DNA from: Anaerofustis stercorihominis
GTDB taxonomy: Bacteria > Bacillota > Clostridia > Eubacteriales > Anaerofustaceae
Length of the DNA stretch: 60,344 bases
Direction: 5' to 3'
NCBI GenBank assembly: GCA_015058295.1
Contig: SVCP01000006.1
Location: 1-60,344, forward strand
Below are positions 8,859 to 18,400 of this stretch, piece by piece. How positions within the stretch are numbered: the first letter of the stretch is position 1; the number at the start of each line of letters is the position of its first letter. The notes under the pieces were generated by a model, which was not told the origin of the DNA, searched no databases, and worked only from the letters and a program-made list of their open reading frames with translations. A program made the position numbers and the translations under genes.

Positions 8859-10898
8859 TTATTCTCCGGGATTATCCGGTTCAGGATTATCCGGCTCAGG
8901 ATTGTCCGGCTCGGGATTGTCCGGCTCGGGATCGTCCGGCTCAGGATCGTCCGGCTCGGGATCGTCCGGCTCGGGATTATCCGGCTCAGGATCGTCCGGC
9001 TCGGGATTGTCCGGCTCGGGATTGTCCGGCTCGGGATCGTCCGGTTCAGGATTATCCGGCTCGGGATCGTCCGGCTCAGGATCGTCCGGCTCGGGATCGT
9101 CCGGCTCAGGATCGTCCGGCTCAGGATCGTCCGGTTCAGGTGTGCCTGTCATAGGAAGAACATCTTTCTTCGTTTCATGACATTTTACGCACTTATATTC
9201 AATGTATCCGTCTGCCGTTTCGGTCGGCTCAACTCTCTCATCTTCATCCCAATCATGTCTGAGCGGCTGATATCCTCCGTTAATCCATACTCCGCAATAA
9301 CTGCTGAGTTTCCCTTTTCCTTCTCCCGTTGCATCAAATCCGCCGATGTCTTTTCCATATGCAAGGGTGAACCTGATATATATCCGGTCCCCTCCACTGA
9401 CGGGATATGCAGAAAGTCCTCTTCCGGGATATACTTCTCCGTTGATGGAATACATCCAGCCTGAACCCATTGTATAGTCATGTTCACCTATGGAGTCCCT
9501 GTCGGATCTTCCGGTAAGGGTTATCTGGTCACGGAGTATACAATTCCACAGTTTATCCGGAATTTCAGCACCGTATGCAACATCGCCTCTGTATATTGTT
9601 CTGAGATAAAAGCCTGTTGATGCGGAACCGTCATAAACAGCATCGTAACCGTATTCTTCCAGGAATTTTATAACTACTCCCGCAGCAGTATCCCCCTGCA
9701 CAATTTCGTATGTAGCTTCATCAATGATATCAAGTCCGATAGTTGTCGCATCAAGAATAATATCAACTTCTCCTAATGCATCGCCTTCACTGACCGTATG
9801 ATATCTGAAGTTATATACTTTGAACGTAGAATTTCCTTTTCTGTCCCAGGCTCTTACTTTTACGTTGTAATCTGCATAATCACCGACATTGGGCGGTTCA
9901 AAATGCAGCTCATATTCAGGACGGGAATCTCCTGTCTGCTTGGGAATAAGCTTTCCGTTAAGCCATACTTCAATATTATTTGATGTAATGACATCTCCTT
10001 CCGGCTGTGTTCTTGCGGATACCCAGAAAACAAAATCCTGTGTCTGCATAACTCCCGTAAATCCATCAAGATTTGTAACTATTGTCGGAGGATAATCCCC
10101 TACTGTCGGATTATCTTCGTCAGCTTTGTCAGCTTCATATCGTATTCTGTACTTTACATAATTGATATTGTCGCCGTTTTCTCTGAGATAAATGGTTATA
10201 TAGTTATCTGCGTTGAATTCAAGCTGTGCTTCATAATTTATTCCGTCTGCAGACTCAATCGGCATACCGTTCAGTGATGTCGTACTGTTCTGAATAACAA
10301 CTTTTACAGAAAGATCATCACCTTCACCTAAAGCATAAGCATAAAACTGAAGCTTTCCGTCAGGCAGTTCTGAAAGAGTGATCTGCATACTTCTCAGGTC
10401 TGTTGCTATCTGCGGTGAATCATTTCCGCCTTCACCTTCCTCTCCGGCAACTCCTTCACCATCGTTCCCGCTGTCTTCATTACCACCCGTCTGATTATCA
10501 TCATTTTCGTTTCCGTTGTTATCTCCGGGTTCGATATTTTCGTTGTCAGGAGGAGTCTGCGGATCTTCTTCCTGTTTATTTTCTTCTTCCGGCGGAGTTT
10601 CTTCCTCAGGAGGTGTTTCTTCTTTCTTCGGTGGGGTTTCTTCTTCCGGTGGAGGTGTTTCTTCTTCAGGTGGCGGAGTATCCGATTCCGAAGAAGAATC
10701 CACGTCTTCGCCATCTGACGTGCCGGCAAGATTTCCTTTTCCGTTCAGCTTTTCAGCAATAAGCTCATCAGACAACTCAGATATAGGACTGTCAGGCTTA
10801 TCATATCCGCCCTTACCGAGAGCACTAAATGCCCCAAGCAAAAGCATTGCAACAAGGAAAATGCTGACACCCCCCATTAATCTGTCCCGTTTTATCAT
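8859..10898 (-). CDS. DUF4430 (transcobalamin C-terminal-like) surface protein with PEPD repeats
   Basis: This 679-residue protein has an N-terminal signal anchor (residues about 9-30). An acidic Pro/Glu linker follows (about 70-150, ETPPPEEETPP type), then two beta-sandwich domains and a DUF4430 domain at about residues 395-530. The domain shows DTAAGVVIKFLEEYGYD, MGSGWMYSINGEVYPGRGLS and GGDRIYIRFTLAYGKDIGG. DUF4430 is the family described as transcobalamin-like C-terminal domain, the beta half of B12 carriers in animals. A short CxxC segment (KCVKCHETKK) and 19 PEPD[DN] repeats end the protein. There is no LPXTG motif or C-terminal helix, so it is probably held by the N-terminal helix. RBS AAGGAGACC precedes the ATG. 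The adjacent downstream gene supplies the matching alpha-barrel half. Confidence 0.88.
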   Translation of the reverse strand: MIKRDRLMGGVSIFLVAMLLLGAFSALGKGGYDKPDSPISELSDELIAEKLNGKGNLAGTSDGEDVDSSSESDTPPPEEETPPPEEETPPKKEETPPEEETPPEEENKQEEDPQTPPDNENIEPGDNNGNENDDNQTGGNEDSGNDGEGVAGEEGEGGNDSPQIATDLRSMQITLSELPDGKLQFYAYALGEGDDLSVKVVIQNSTTSLNGMPIESADGINYEAQLEFNADNYITIYLRENGDNINYVKYRIRYEADKADEDNPTVGDYPPTIVTNLDGFTGVMQTQDFVFWVSARTQPEGDVITSNNIEVWLNGKLIPKQTGDSRPEYELHFEPPNVGDYADYNVKVRAWDRKGNSTFKVYNFRYHTVSEGDALGEVDIILDATTIGLDIIDEATYEIVQGDTAAGVVIKFLEEYGYDAVYDGSASTGFYLRTIYRGDVAYGAEIPDKLWNCILRDQITLTGRSDRDSIGEHDYTMGSGWMYSINGEVYPGRGLSAYPVSGGDRIYIRFTLAYGKDIGGFDATGEGKGKLSSYCGVWINGGYQPLRHDWDEDERVEPTETADGYIEYKCVKCHETKKDVLPMTGTPEPDDPEPDDPEPDDPEPDDPEPDDPEPDNPEPDDPEPDNPEPDNPEPDDPEPDNPEPDDPEPDDPEPDDPEPDNPEPDNPEPDNPEPDNPGE
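8871..9140 (-). repeat. 15-bp tandem repeat coding PEPD[D/N]
   Basis: About 18-19 tandem copies of a 15-bp unit (plus strand GGCTCGGGATCGTCC and variants) encode Pro-Glu-Pro-Asp-Asp/Asn at the C-terminus of the DUF4430 protein. The units differ mainly at two wobble-like positions (CAG/CGG for Pro and ATT/ATC/GTT/GTC combinations for Asp/Asn). This pattern suggests expansion by slippage or unequal recombination. The encoded tail is stiff, extended and highly acidic. Confidence 0.95.
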
Positions 10899-10956
10899 AA
10901 AGGTCTCCTTTATATATATCTCCTGTCAGATATATAAATGTAGTTCTGTTTCTGTT

Positions 10957-12063
10957 TTATTTGTTTAATCTTCTTTTTCGTGAAATTGCAGTAATAAGAG
11001 CTGCAAAGAGAACAAACAATGTTCCCGCAACAAATGCATCAGCACTGTCCCCTGTAGACGGGCTTGCAGGAATCTGCGGATCCTTTTCCCAGCCGGCATA
11101 AAGTGTCATCTTATCATCACGGGCAACGTCATTCTCAAAATCCCAGAGTTGAGTAAGTTCTTTGTCTGTATACCAGCCTGTGAATTTATATCCTTTTTTA
11201 GTCGGATCTGCCGGCTTTGGAATTTTTTCACCTTTTGTTACTTCAATACCTCTGACTTTGCTGCCACCGTTCGTGTCAAATTTCACATCTGTAGTTGTAT
11301 CTTCCGGAACCGGAGAAGCTTTCCAGCCAGCATAAAGTGTCATATGTTCTGTAACAACATCGTTTTCGAAATCCCATTCATCTGTTTTTGAAATATTTGT
11401 ATACCAGCCTGTAAAAATATAGCCTTCTCTGACAGGATCCGCCGGTTTCGGAACTGTAGTCCCATATTCCGCATCTGCAGGCTCAACAGCACTGCCTCCG
11501 CATGAGTCAAAGGATACTGTGCATTTTGTTGTAATCTCTACAACAGCATCTTTTTTGATTCCCGGTACAGATCCGTCAATAACAAATGAATCCGAACCGT
11601 CATATGTTGACACCTTGCAGTTTTCACTTACGAGCTTTGAACTTCCTTTGTCTTTAATCACTCTGAGGGCGAAACTTCCGATAAACTCATCACTTTCCCA
11701 GAGTTCGCCACCTTCCATACCTACAAAATTAAGATAAAAGGCTCTGCCTCCTGTTCTTCTTGCCATATCAGTCCACTCAATACCGTCAGCAACCTGAACA
11801 CTGCCATCAACAAGTTCGAAAAATGTATCGTCGTACAGAATCTCATTCTGCATACCGTACATAAGAGCACTGTCATCAGCATCTGTTCTGCGAAGGTATA
11901 ATTTCACAGTGACGATTTCATCGGGAAGAGCTTTATAATATGTATCCTCCTCTACCGTAAGATCAAAAGCATAGCTTCTCGAAGAATCTGCCGCCGATAC
12001 AGATAAAGGCAGACTTCCCGCAAATATGCATATTACAAGTATCATACTCAGTATTTTTTTCAT
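10957..12063 (-). CDS. Membrane-anchored cohesin-like / InlB-repeat surface protein
   Basis: The chosen start is the ATG at 12063, which follows GAGGTAAAT and opens a clear signal peptide (MKKILSMILVICIFAGSLP). The protein is 368 residues. Residues about 28-180 form a cohesin-like beta-sandwich, with MQNEILYDDTFFELVDGS and a conserved DMARRTGGRAFYLNF stretch. Two InlB/Listeria-Bacteroides B-repeats follow (about 185-255 and 258-325), each ending in MTLYAGW. The C-terminus is a transmembrane helix plus RKRRLNK, which anchors the protein to the outer face of the membrane. It is a paralogue of the next gene upstream. If the cohesin-like domain binds dockerins, this is a surface receptor for the two dockerin proteins encoded upstream; that is inference. 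Confidence 0.87.
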   Translation of the reverse strand: MKKILSMILVICIFAGSLPLSVSAADSSRSYAFDLTVEEDTYYKALPDEIVTVKLYLRRTDADDSALMYGMQNEILYDDTFFELVDGSVQVADGIEWTDMARRTGGRAFYLNFVGMEGGELWESDEFIGSFALRVIKDKGSSKLVSENCKVSTYDGSDSFVIDGSVPGIKKDAVVEITTKCTVSFDSCGGSAVEPADAEYGTTVPKPADPVREGYIFTGWYTNISKTDEWDFENDVVTEHMTLYAGWKASPVPEDTTTDVKFDTNGGSKVRGIEVTKGEKIPKPADPTKKGYKFTGWYTDKELTQLWDFENDVARDDKMTLYAGWEKDPQIPASPSTGDSADAFVAGTLFVLFAALITAISRKRRLNK

Positions 12064-12113
12064 ATATTTACCTCTGTTGTTATATTCTCCTTTTGACATA
12101 ATGAACCTTCTCA

Positions 12114-13178
12114 TTAATTTTTAATTCTCCATTTTGCATACAGTGTCATATTTTCGTTTACTTTGTCACTGCCGAAATTCCATTGTGTTGTCAGTTCGCT
12201 GTCTTTATACCATCCTTCGAAGATATAATTTTCCCTTCCCGGGTCTTCAGGGCAATTAACAGGACTGCCTTTTTTCACAAATACAGATCTGACAGCGCTT
12301 CCCCCGTTTGATACAAAGCTCACTTTTTTCTTCCGCAGAGCAGCCAGAGCTATAAGCAGTATCACTGCGGCTGCCGAAATGAAGATTTCACCTCCGGAAC
12401 CGCCTCCGCCGAGTACAGGCGGAGTTTCAGACCAGCCTGCATAAAGTGTCATATTTGATCTGACTACATCCTTGCGGAAATTCCAGGCTTCGGTCTTGTC
12501 CAGATCTTTATACCAGCCTGTAAAATATAATCCTTCTCTTACAGGATCTTCCGGCTTTATGATTTTTTCACCGTACTGAACCACCTGCGAAGGCACTTCA
12601 CTTCCGCCCGAAGAATCGAAATTTATCACACACCCACCGGATAAGATGACAACCGCATCTTTTGTTACCTTTGAAGCATCTGTTTCATACAGGTTTTCTA
12701 TCTCATATCCGGACATACCGTCTTTTGATGATATTTTCAGATTCTGACTGATTACAGCTGATGCCCCCTGTGTGCCGATAACCTTCAGCTGAAAGCTTCC
12801 TACAAGAACTTCTGACGGCCAGTCTGTACCGCCTTTAAGCGACAGAAAGTTCAGATATACTGCCCGTCCTCCTGTTCTTCTTGCCATATCTTTAAATTCA
12901 ACACCACTGTATGTCGTCTGGCTGCCTTCCACAAGCTCAAAAAATGCATCGTCATACCAGATCTCATTCTGCATTGCGTACATAGGCGCATTTTCGTCTG
13001 AGTCAGTCCTGTTCAGATACATTCTGACGGTTACGGTTTCTCCCGGACTTGCCTGATATTCGTTTTTCATCTCCACGCTGACATCAACTTCATATGTCCT
13101 TTCGTCCGATGCAAAAACACCTGCAGGCAGCACACACACAAGCAGCACCGCCAGTACCGCACAAATCATCTTTTTCAT
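12114..13178 (-). CDS. Cohesin-like / InlB-repeat protein with an internal membrane segment
   Basis: This 354-residue paralogue of the downstream gene starts at ATG 13178 after AGAGGTAAAAAT, with a signal peptide (MKKMICAVLAVLLVCVLPAG). The cohesin-like domain (about residues 25-180) shares MQNEIWYDDAFFELVEGS and DMARRTGGRAVYLNFLS with its sister. One InlB B-repeat follows (about 188-255, MTLYAGW), then a hydrophobic helix (about 265-285) with RKKK. Unlike its sister, the protein does not stop there: a second InlB repeat (about 288-352, MTLYAKW) lies after the helix. The topology is therefore odd, since the last repeat would sit in the cytoplasm if the helix spans the membrane. A rearrangement between the repeats is a likely explanation. 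Confidence 0.87.
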   Translation of the reverse strand: MKKMICAVLAVLLVCVLPAGVFASDERTYEVDVSVEMKNEYQASPGETVTVRMYLNRTDSDENAPMYAMQNEIWYDDAFFELVEGSQTTYSGVEFKDMARRTGGRAVYLNFLSLKGGTDWPSEVLVGSFQLKVIGTQGASAVISQNLKISSKDGMSGYEIENLYETDASKVTKDAVVILSGGCVINFDSSGGSEVPSQVVQYGEKIIKPEDPVREGLYFTGWYKDLDKTEAWNFRKDVVRSNMTLYAGWSETPPVLGGGGSGGEIFISAAAVILLIALAALRKKKVSFVSNGGSAVRSVFVKKGSPVNCPEDPGRENYIFEGWYKDSELTTQWNFGSDKVNENMTLYAKWRIKN

Positions 13179-13203
13179 ATTTTTACCTCTTTTCTTTTAT
13201 TCA

Positions 13204-13289
13204 GCCTTTACGGAAATTCCCTGATTGCAGGACAAAACCGTAAAGCCTGAAAACGCCCAATTTCCCACTTCCCCCATTGGGGAAGTGGG
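13204..13289. other. Two intergenic hairpins without a U-tail
   Basis: The spacer between the dockerin gene ending at 13317 and the next cohesin-like gene holds two stem-loops. One has 11-bp arms (CCCACTTCCCC / GGGGAAGTGGG, 13264-13289). The other has 8-bp arms (CTTTACGG / CCGTAAAG, 13206-13245). Neither is followed by a T-run in the minus direction, so they are not typical intrinsic terminators. mRNA processing, stability control or partial attenuation inside the operon are possible roles. Confidence 0.6.
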
Positions 13290-13316
13290 TAAGGTTATCA
13301 TATTAAAGAATAATTT

Positions 13317-15392
13317 TTACTGAATTGCAGCAACGATAGCTGTTGCGTCTGTAACATCAATAGCTTTATCGTTGTTTACATCAGCGTTGAGGAATTTCTG
13401 CATAGATACAACTGCGAAATCTTCATATGCACCGTTGTACATATCGTATGTAAGCTGTGCGTCGTTGATATCAACAAGACCTGACATATTTACGTCAGTC
13501 TTATCTGCCAGTGTTACGGCTGTTGCTTCAACTGCTGTAATGTTTGTTTTTGCAGCTTCGGCTGTCAGAGCTTCGCCTTCAACAACTACGAGATATGCAT
13601 AAGCTTCATATTCTTCGCTGTAGTACATTGCATTTGTGTCATATGCAAATACTTTGCCTTCTTCAAGTGTGCCTGTTGCTGTTACAAGGAACATTGTCTT
13701 GCCGTCAAGTTCTACGTATTCACTTACTTCAACTGCAAGATCAGATTCCTTTTCAACAGTGATAACGAGATCACCTGTTACAGCCTTGATTGTGTATGTA
13801 CCATCACCGTTGTCTTTTACTTCTGCATTTTCTCCGCCCATTGTTGCTGTTACTGTGTAGTTATAGCCGACAGCTTTTGTAACTGTGAATGTGTAATCTT
13901 CATCTTCCGTTGCTGTAGCTTCACCTGCAGCTTCGCCTGCACCTGTACCTGCGAATGTTACTTCAAACTGTTCAGCAGGAATTTCTGTCTTTGTTACAAC
14001 AAATTCGATAGCACCTTTAATATCTGCACCGGGGATTGTGTATGTATCGTTTTCGACCGTAAATCCTGTGTAGTTTTCACCACCGATTTTTACGGCTACT
14101 TCATATGTGTAATCCTCATCTTTTGTAAGTGTAGCTGTGTAATCCTTGCCGTACTGTGCTTTAAGTTCACCTGTCATATCTGCGCCAAGTGTTACATCGT
14201 ATTTCTTACCTTCTTTTGTTGCTGTAATCACGATATTTCCGTCAACATCTTCGATTGTGAATGTGCCGTCACCGTTGTCTTTGACTGCAGCTTCTTTATC
14301 GCCCATTGTTGCTGTTACAGTGTAATCAAAGTTCTTATCTTTCGCTTCAAATGTATAATCTTCACCTGCGTTTACTGTTGCTTCACCTGTGAAGTCATCC
14401 GGAAGTGCTACCGTGTAACCGTCTGCCTTTACTATCATAGCATCATCAACAAGTACAGCGTCCGGTGCGTTTGTTGAGATAGCTCCTTCAGCATTATCTA
14501 CTTTTGCTGTTGTAACTTTGATTTCAGATTCTTTTGCAGCAATTGCTTTGAATGTGAGTGCAAATGCTTCACCGAATTCTTTGTCTGCGCCGTAGCCCTG
14601 AACTCTTACTGTGCCTTCGCCTGTTGTTACTGTAAGGCCTTCGATTGCTGTTGATGTAAGTTCAAGTGCTGCTGCATCATAAGCGAATGTCATATCAAAA
14701 GCATTGAAATTTGTTTCGTCTTCTGTTGTGTAACCTACTTTTACGGGAACATTTACTGTTTCACCGACATTTACTGTTTTATCTTCCGGCATTGTTACTG
14801 TGTAAGCCGGTTCTGCAGGAGCTTCTGTAAGAACATTCACCTTGATGGGATTTTCTTTGCCTGTTGCGTTGACAATAGCTACGTCTACCGGATCTGTAAC
14901 AAAGTTACCATCTTCATTTTCATATTCTATGCCTGTTTTTGAGCTGATCTTATCCGCATAAACTGCAGTTTCTGCTGCTGTAATATCCTGTTTTGCTGTG
15001 AGAACTACAGTTGCAAGAGTTCCTGCTTTGACAGTATGAAGAACGGTCGTACTGCCTGATGTTACAGATACTGAATCCATCGGTGATTCATATACATACA
15101 CAGAGTTTTTGTTTACACCGGCTTTGCTGTACACACCTCCTCTTTTAGCGCTTGTAATTTCAAAATAATCGCTGTCAAAAACGATTTCCCACTGCCAGAT
15201 ATATGCATCTGTCCAGTCCTTGTCGATTTTAAGCTCGAGAGTGAGTTCTTCGCCTTTAAGTACTGTGTCCTTATCTGCCGTAAGGGTTACTTTGGGCATA
15301 TCGTCTGCAAAAACAGACGGAACACATCCAAGAATAAGCAGAGCTGCGAGAAGAAAGCTCATAACTCGTTTCAAGTTAAATTTTTCTTTCAC
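13317..15392 (-). CDS. Secreted cohesin-like protein with C-terminal dockerin
   Basis: The start is set at a GTG (15392), because AGAGGTATTCAC lies directly before it as for the neighbouring genes. This gives 691 residues with a signal peptide (KRVMSFLLAALLILG to VFAD). Two cohesin-like beta-sandwiches come first (about residues 30-180 and 195-320). Three tandem beta-domains follow, each with a 'GDGTYTIK/GDGTFTIE' turn (for example VKDNGDGTFTIEDVDGN), similar to bacterial Ig-like repeats. The last about 60 residues form a type I dockerin with paired calcium-loop sequences (VNMSGLVDINDAQLTYDMYN and ADVNNDKAIDVTDATAI). Carrying both cohesin-like and dockerin parts, it could act as an adaptor in a surface complex. 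No catalytic domain is seen. Confidence 0.88.
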   Translation of the reverse strand: MKEKFNLKRVMSFLLAALLILGCVPSVFADDMPKVTLTADKDTVLKGEELTLELKIDKDWTDAYIWQWEIVFDSDYFEITSAKRGGVYSKAGVNKNSVYVYESPMDSVSVTSGSTTVLHTVKAGTLATVVLTAKQDITAAETAVYADKISSKTGIEYENEDGNFVTDPVDVAIVNATGKENPIKVNVLTEAPAEPAYTVTMPEDKTVNVGETVNVPVKVGYTTEDETNFNAFDMTFAYDAAALELTSTAIEGLTVTTGEGTVRVQGYGADKEFGEAFALTFKAIAAKESEIKVTTAKVDNAEGAISTNAPDAVLVDDAMIVKADGYTVALPDDFTGEATVNAGEDYTFEAKDKNFDYTVTATMGDKEAAVKDNGDGTFTIEDVDGNIVITATKEGKKYDVTLGADMTGELKAQYGKDYTATLTKDEDYTYEVAVKIGGENYTGFTVENDTYTIPGADIKGAIEFVVTKTEIPAEQFEVTFAGTGAGEAAGEATATEDEDYTFTVTKAVGYNYTVTATMGGENAEVKDNGDGTYTIKAVTGDLVITVEKESDLAVEVSEYVELDGKTMFLVTATGTLEEGKVFAYDTNAMYYSEEYEAYAYLVVVEGEALTAEAAKTNITAVEATAVTLADKTDVNMSGLVDINDAQLTYDMYNGAYEDFAVVSMQKFLNADVNNDKAIDVTDATAIVAAIQ

Positions 15393-15420
15393 GTGAATAC
15401 CTCTTTCTTTTTTTATTGCC

Positions 15421-15443
15421 AAGGGAAGGGAAACCCTTCCCTT
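15421..15443. other. Intergenic hairpin before the cohesin/dockerin gene
   Basis: A perfect 10-bp inverted repeat (AAGGGAAGGG / CCCTTCCCTT) with a 3-nt loop lies between the 2201-residue protein gene and the next gene. In the minus direction it is followed by GGCAATAAAA, with no U-run, so it does not look like a terminator. It may protect or process the long mRNA. Confidence 0.6.
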
Positions 15444-15477
15444 AATAATTTAAATATTTGTTGCTAATGTATTATTT

Positions 15478-18400
15478 TCAGCCTTCGTACGGGAGTTTAT
15501 CAACGCTTCCGTTTATGTACTGAAGAACAACACTTACGTCATTCGTATCAACCTGATCATCTCCGTTGACATCAGCAGCTGCTCTCTGTGCTTCAGTAAA
15601 CGGAGCATCACCTGTTCCGTTTATGTACTTGAGCATATCGCTTACGTCGTTCGTATCAATCTGATTGTCTCCGTTAACATCACCGTATTTGATCTGCGGT
15701 TCTTCAACTACCTGCCATGTAAGGATCGGATATCCGCCGTTGATGTTGTTTTTATCAGCTGCGTATGCCTTGCCGAGAGTTCCAGCCATACCTTTAAGCT
15801 GTTCAACAGTTACTTCTGTTCCGATACTTGAATCACCGTTGCTGCCAATATAGTAGGAGTTAACTCCGTTTGCAGCTTTTGTGCTGTAGGTCAGCGCTCC
15901 GTAATTCTTCGGTGCTGTAACAACCCCGAGGTTATAGCAGTTTTTAATAGTAAATGCCTGGGACGCAACAATGTATCCTCCGGAAATACCACCGGCATTA
16001 GACTTTGTTGCTGTAACATCGCCAATGTTATAGCAGTTCCTGATTGTGGAACTCATATACTGCTGTCCGGCAATACCGCCTACATATTGTGATCCTGTCA
16101 CAGTGACATCACTGATACAACCTTCAACCGTTGCATTATTCCTAAGTGTACCTACAATACCGCCTGCGTTATTGGCTGTTGATGTTACCTGGCCTCTTAC
16201 ACCGAGATTGCTGATCATGCCATCACTTGAAAGCTGAGCAAAGAGACCTTGACCCTTACTTGTGGAGTTGATGTACAGATCTGTTACCCAGTGTCCGTTA
16301 CCATCGAATGTTCCGCTGTAAGCTACTATCGGTGTCCAGTCAAATCCGCCGAGAGAAATATCTGCGGTAAGAACAGCATTTGCGTTATTGTGGTTAGTTG
16401 CGAACCATGCAAGTTCCCCACCTGTGCTGATCTGATACACACCGTTAGCGTCTTTCTGCGGTGTTGTCGTTGTTTTTCCGTCCCATACAGCGCCTTCTAC
16501 TTTACGCATTTTTACAGAAACTGTTTTTGTCTTGTTTGCCGCATCTGCCATAGTAACATCAAATGAACTGCGTTCTGTGATGTATCCGTCAAGAGATGCT
16601 GTATAGCTGTATGTACCGAGTGGCAGATTGTATACGCCGTCTTCAGCTTTCAGTTCTGTACCTGTGCTGTCTTTGACAACGATAGTCGTACCTTCAACAT
16701 CTGCTTTTACAGTAACATCAATATAAGGCATATCCGTAACTGTAAATTCAATATCTGGAAGAACGCAACGTGTATGCTGTGCATTGCCGGCGCTGAAATT
16801 TGCTCCGCAGCCTGCGTCAGTCAACATTCGGTGCAATCCCGGCTCACCGCCCATAATGTTAAATGCGATGTATCCGCCTGTTAATTTGACTTCACCATTT
16901 GCTGTTTCGGGGATTGTGATTGTGTATGAATTTGTGCTGATAAAGTCATACTGACCTCCTGTAGTGGATACAGTATATCCATCGGGCACATTATACGTAA
17001 TCGCATGCCCCTGTCCGAAGCCCGGGTTATAAATACCGGAAATCTTTGACACAGGAGTATACAGACCCTCGTAAACTACCTTGATCTGATCTCCCGCAAT
17101 AATACCTTCTGCACGGCTGAGGTTTGTAACTGTTCTTGTAACTTTTGCAGCACGTACGATCTGATATTCAGTTACATCGCCCTTTGTGAAGCGGAGAATG
17201 TTGTTTCCGCCCACAAGACCGTCTGCTGTGAACTTGCCGTCTGCGAAAGTTACGTCAGACCATGTTTTGCCGTTATCTACGGACAATTCTGCTTTTTCGG
17301 GAATATCTTCGCCCATAGTTGCCGTAAATGTCATACTGCCTGTTTCATCCATAAAGTAAACAGTATCAAATTCGACATCCCATACATTTGAGCTGCCTTC
17401 GGCAGTCATCTTCAATGTGTTTTCGCCTTCACCTACCTGGATTACAACGAGGCCTTTTCTCTGCGGATCAGTTGCGCCGTAGAATCCATCGTAAGTAGTA
17501 CCGTTTCCGCCGATCTGAATCGCATCATATGTGATCTCTACGATTGCTGTACCTTCTGAAACGCCTGTGATATCCATCCAGTTTCCTGTAGCATTACCTG
17601 TGCAGACATCATCAACAACATCTACTTTGATATGCTCTTCACCGGAAATAATGTTATAGTGGAAGTCCGGCTCGATCATGATATTCGCTGTGTCGGAGTT
17701 GATGATCTGCCATGCACCACGATAACCTCTCAGACGGAATGTTTCGTCTTTGTCTATTCTCAGGTTATTCTGAGCATTGACATTGAGCATTGTGCTGGCT
17801 TCCATACGTTTCTGAATATTTGCATTGTCCAGCTTGTGTCCTGTTGCCTTAGGATCTTCGTTTTCTTCGAATGTTACATTGATCGTTTCGGCAGTATTAC
17901 CGAAATAACCTGCACGAGTTACCTTACCGTCCATTGAAACACGGTATGTAAGGTTACCTCCGCCTGAAGTCTTGAATGTATGTGTTACTATGCCATTTTC
18001 ATCAGCTTCGGAAACTGTTTTTGTGGTGATTTCTTCCACATTAAAGTTATTGATCTGATTGAATACCTGAACCTTTGCACCTTCCGGAGCTGTTACGGTA
18101 TGACGAACAATAGCAGCCAATGAAAATGTCTTGTTCTGAACAGCGTTGCCTGCTGTGAATGTAACGTTGGAAACCGGAGCAACTGCGTATGTTTCTCCGA
18201 GTTCACCGTTGATTGCAACACTCTGCTGATAAACAAGTGCGTTTCCACGTGCCATAACAAGTACAGGTGTTACTACTCTGTTGTTGTCGTCAATATACTG
18301 CTCACCGTTTACAACATCCGGCAGGCCGGCCGGAATCAGGTTAAGAGTATAATCACCGGCATTTGTAATATTTGCGTTTGTTGTGTAGTAATTAACCTGT

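Noticed and set aside
8871-9140. CRISPR-like array
   Set aside because: The units are contiguous 15-bp coding repeats with no spacers, and no cas gene is nearby.
8853-9180. Plus-strand open frames through the repeat region (SGSG- and IVRL-type proteins)
   Set aside because: They are products of the 15-bp repeat read on the other strand. They have no RBS and the minus-strand DUF4430 gene explains the region.
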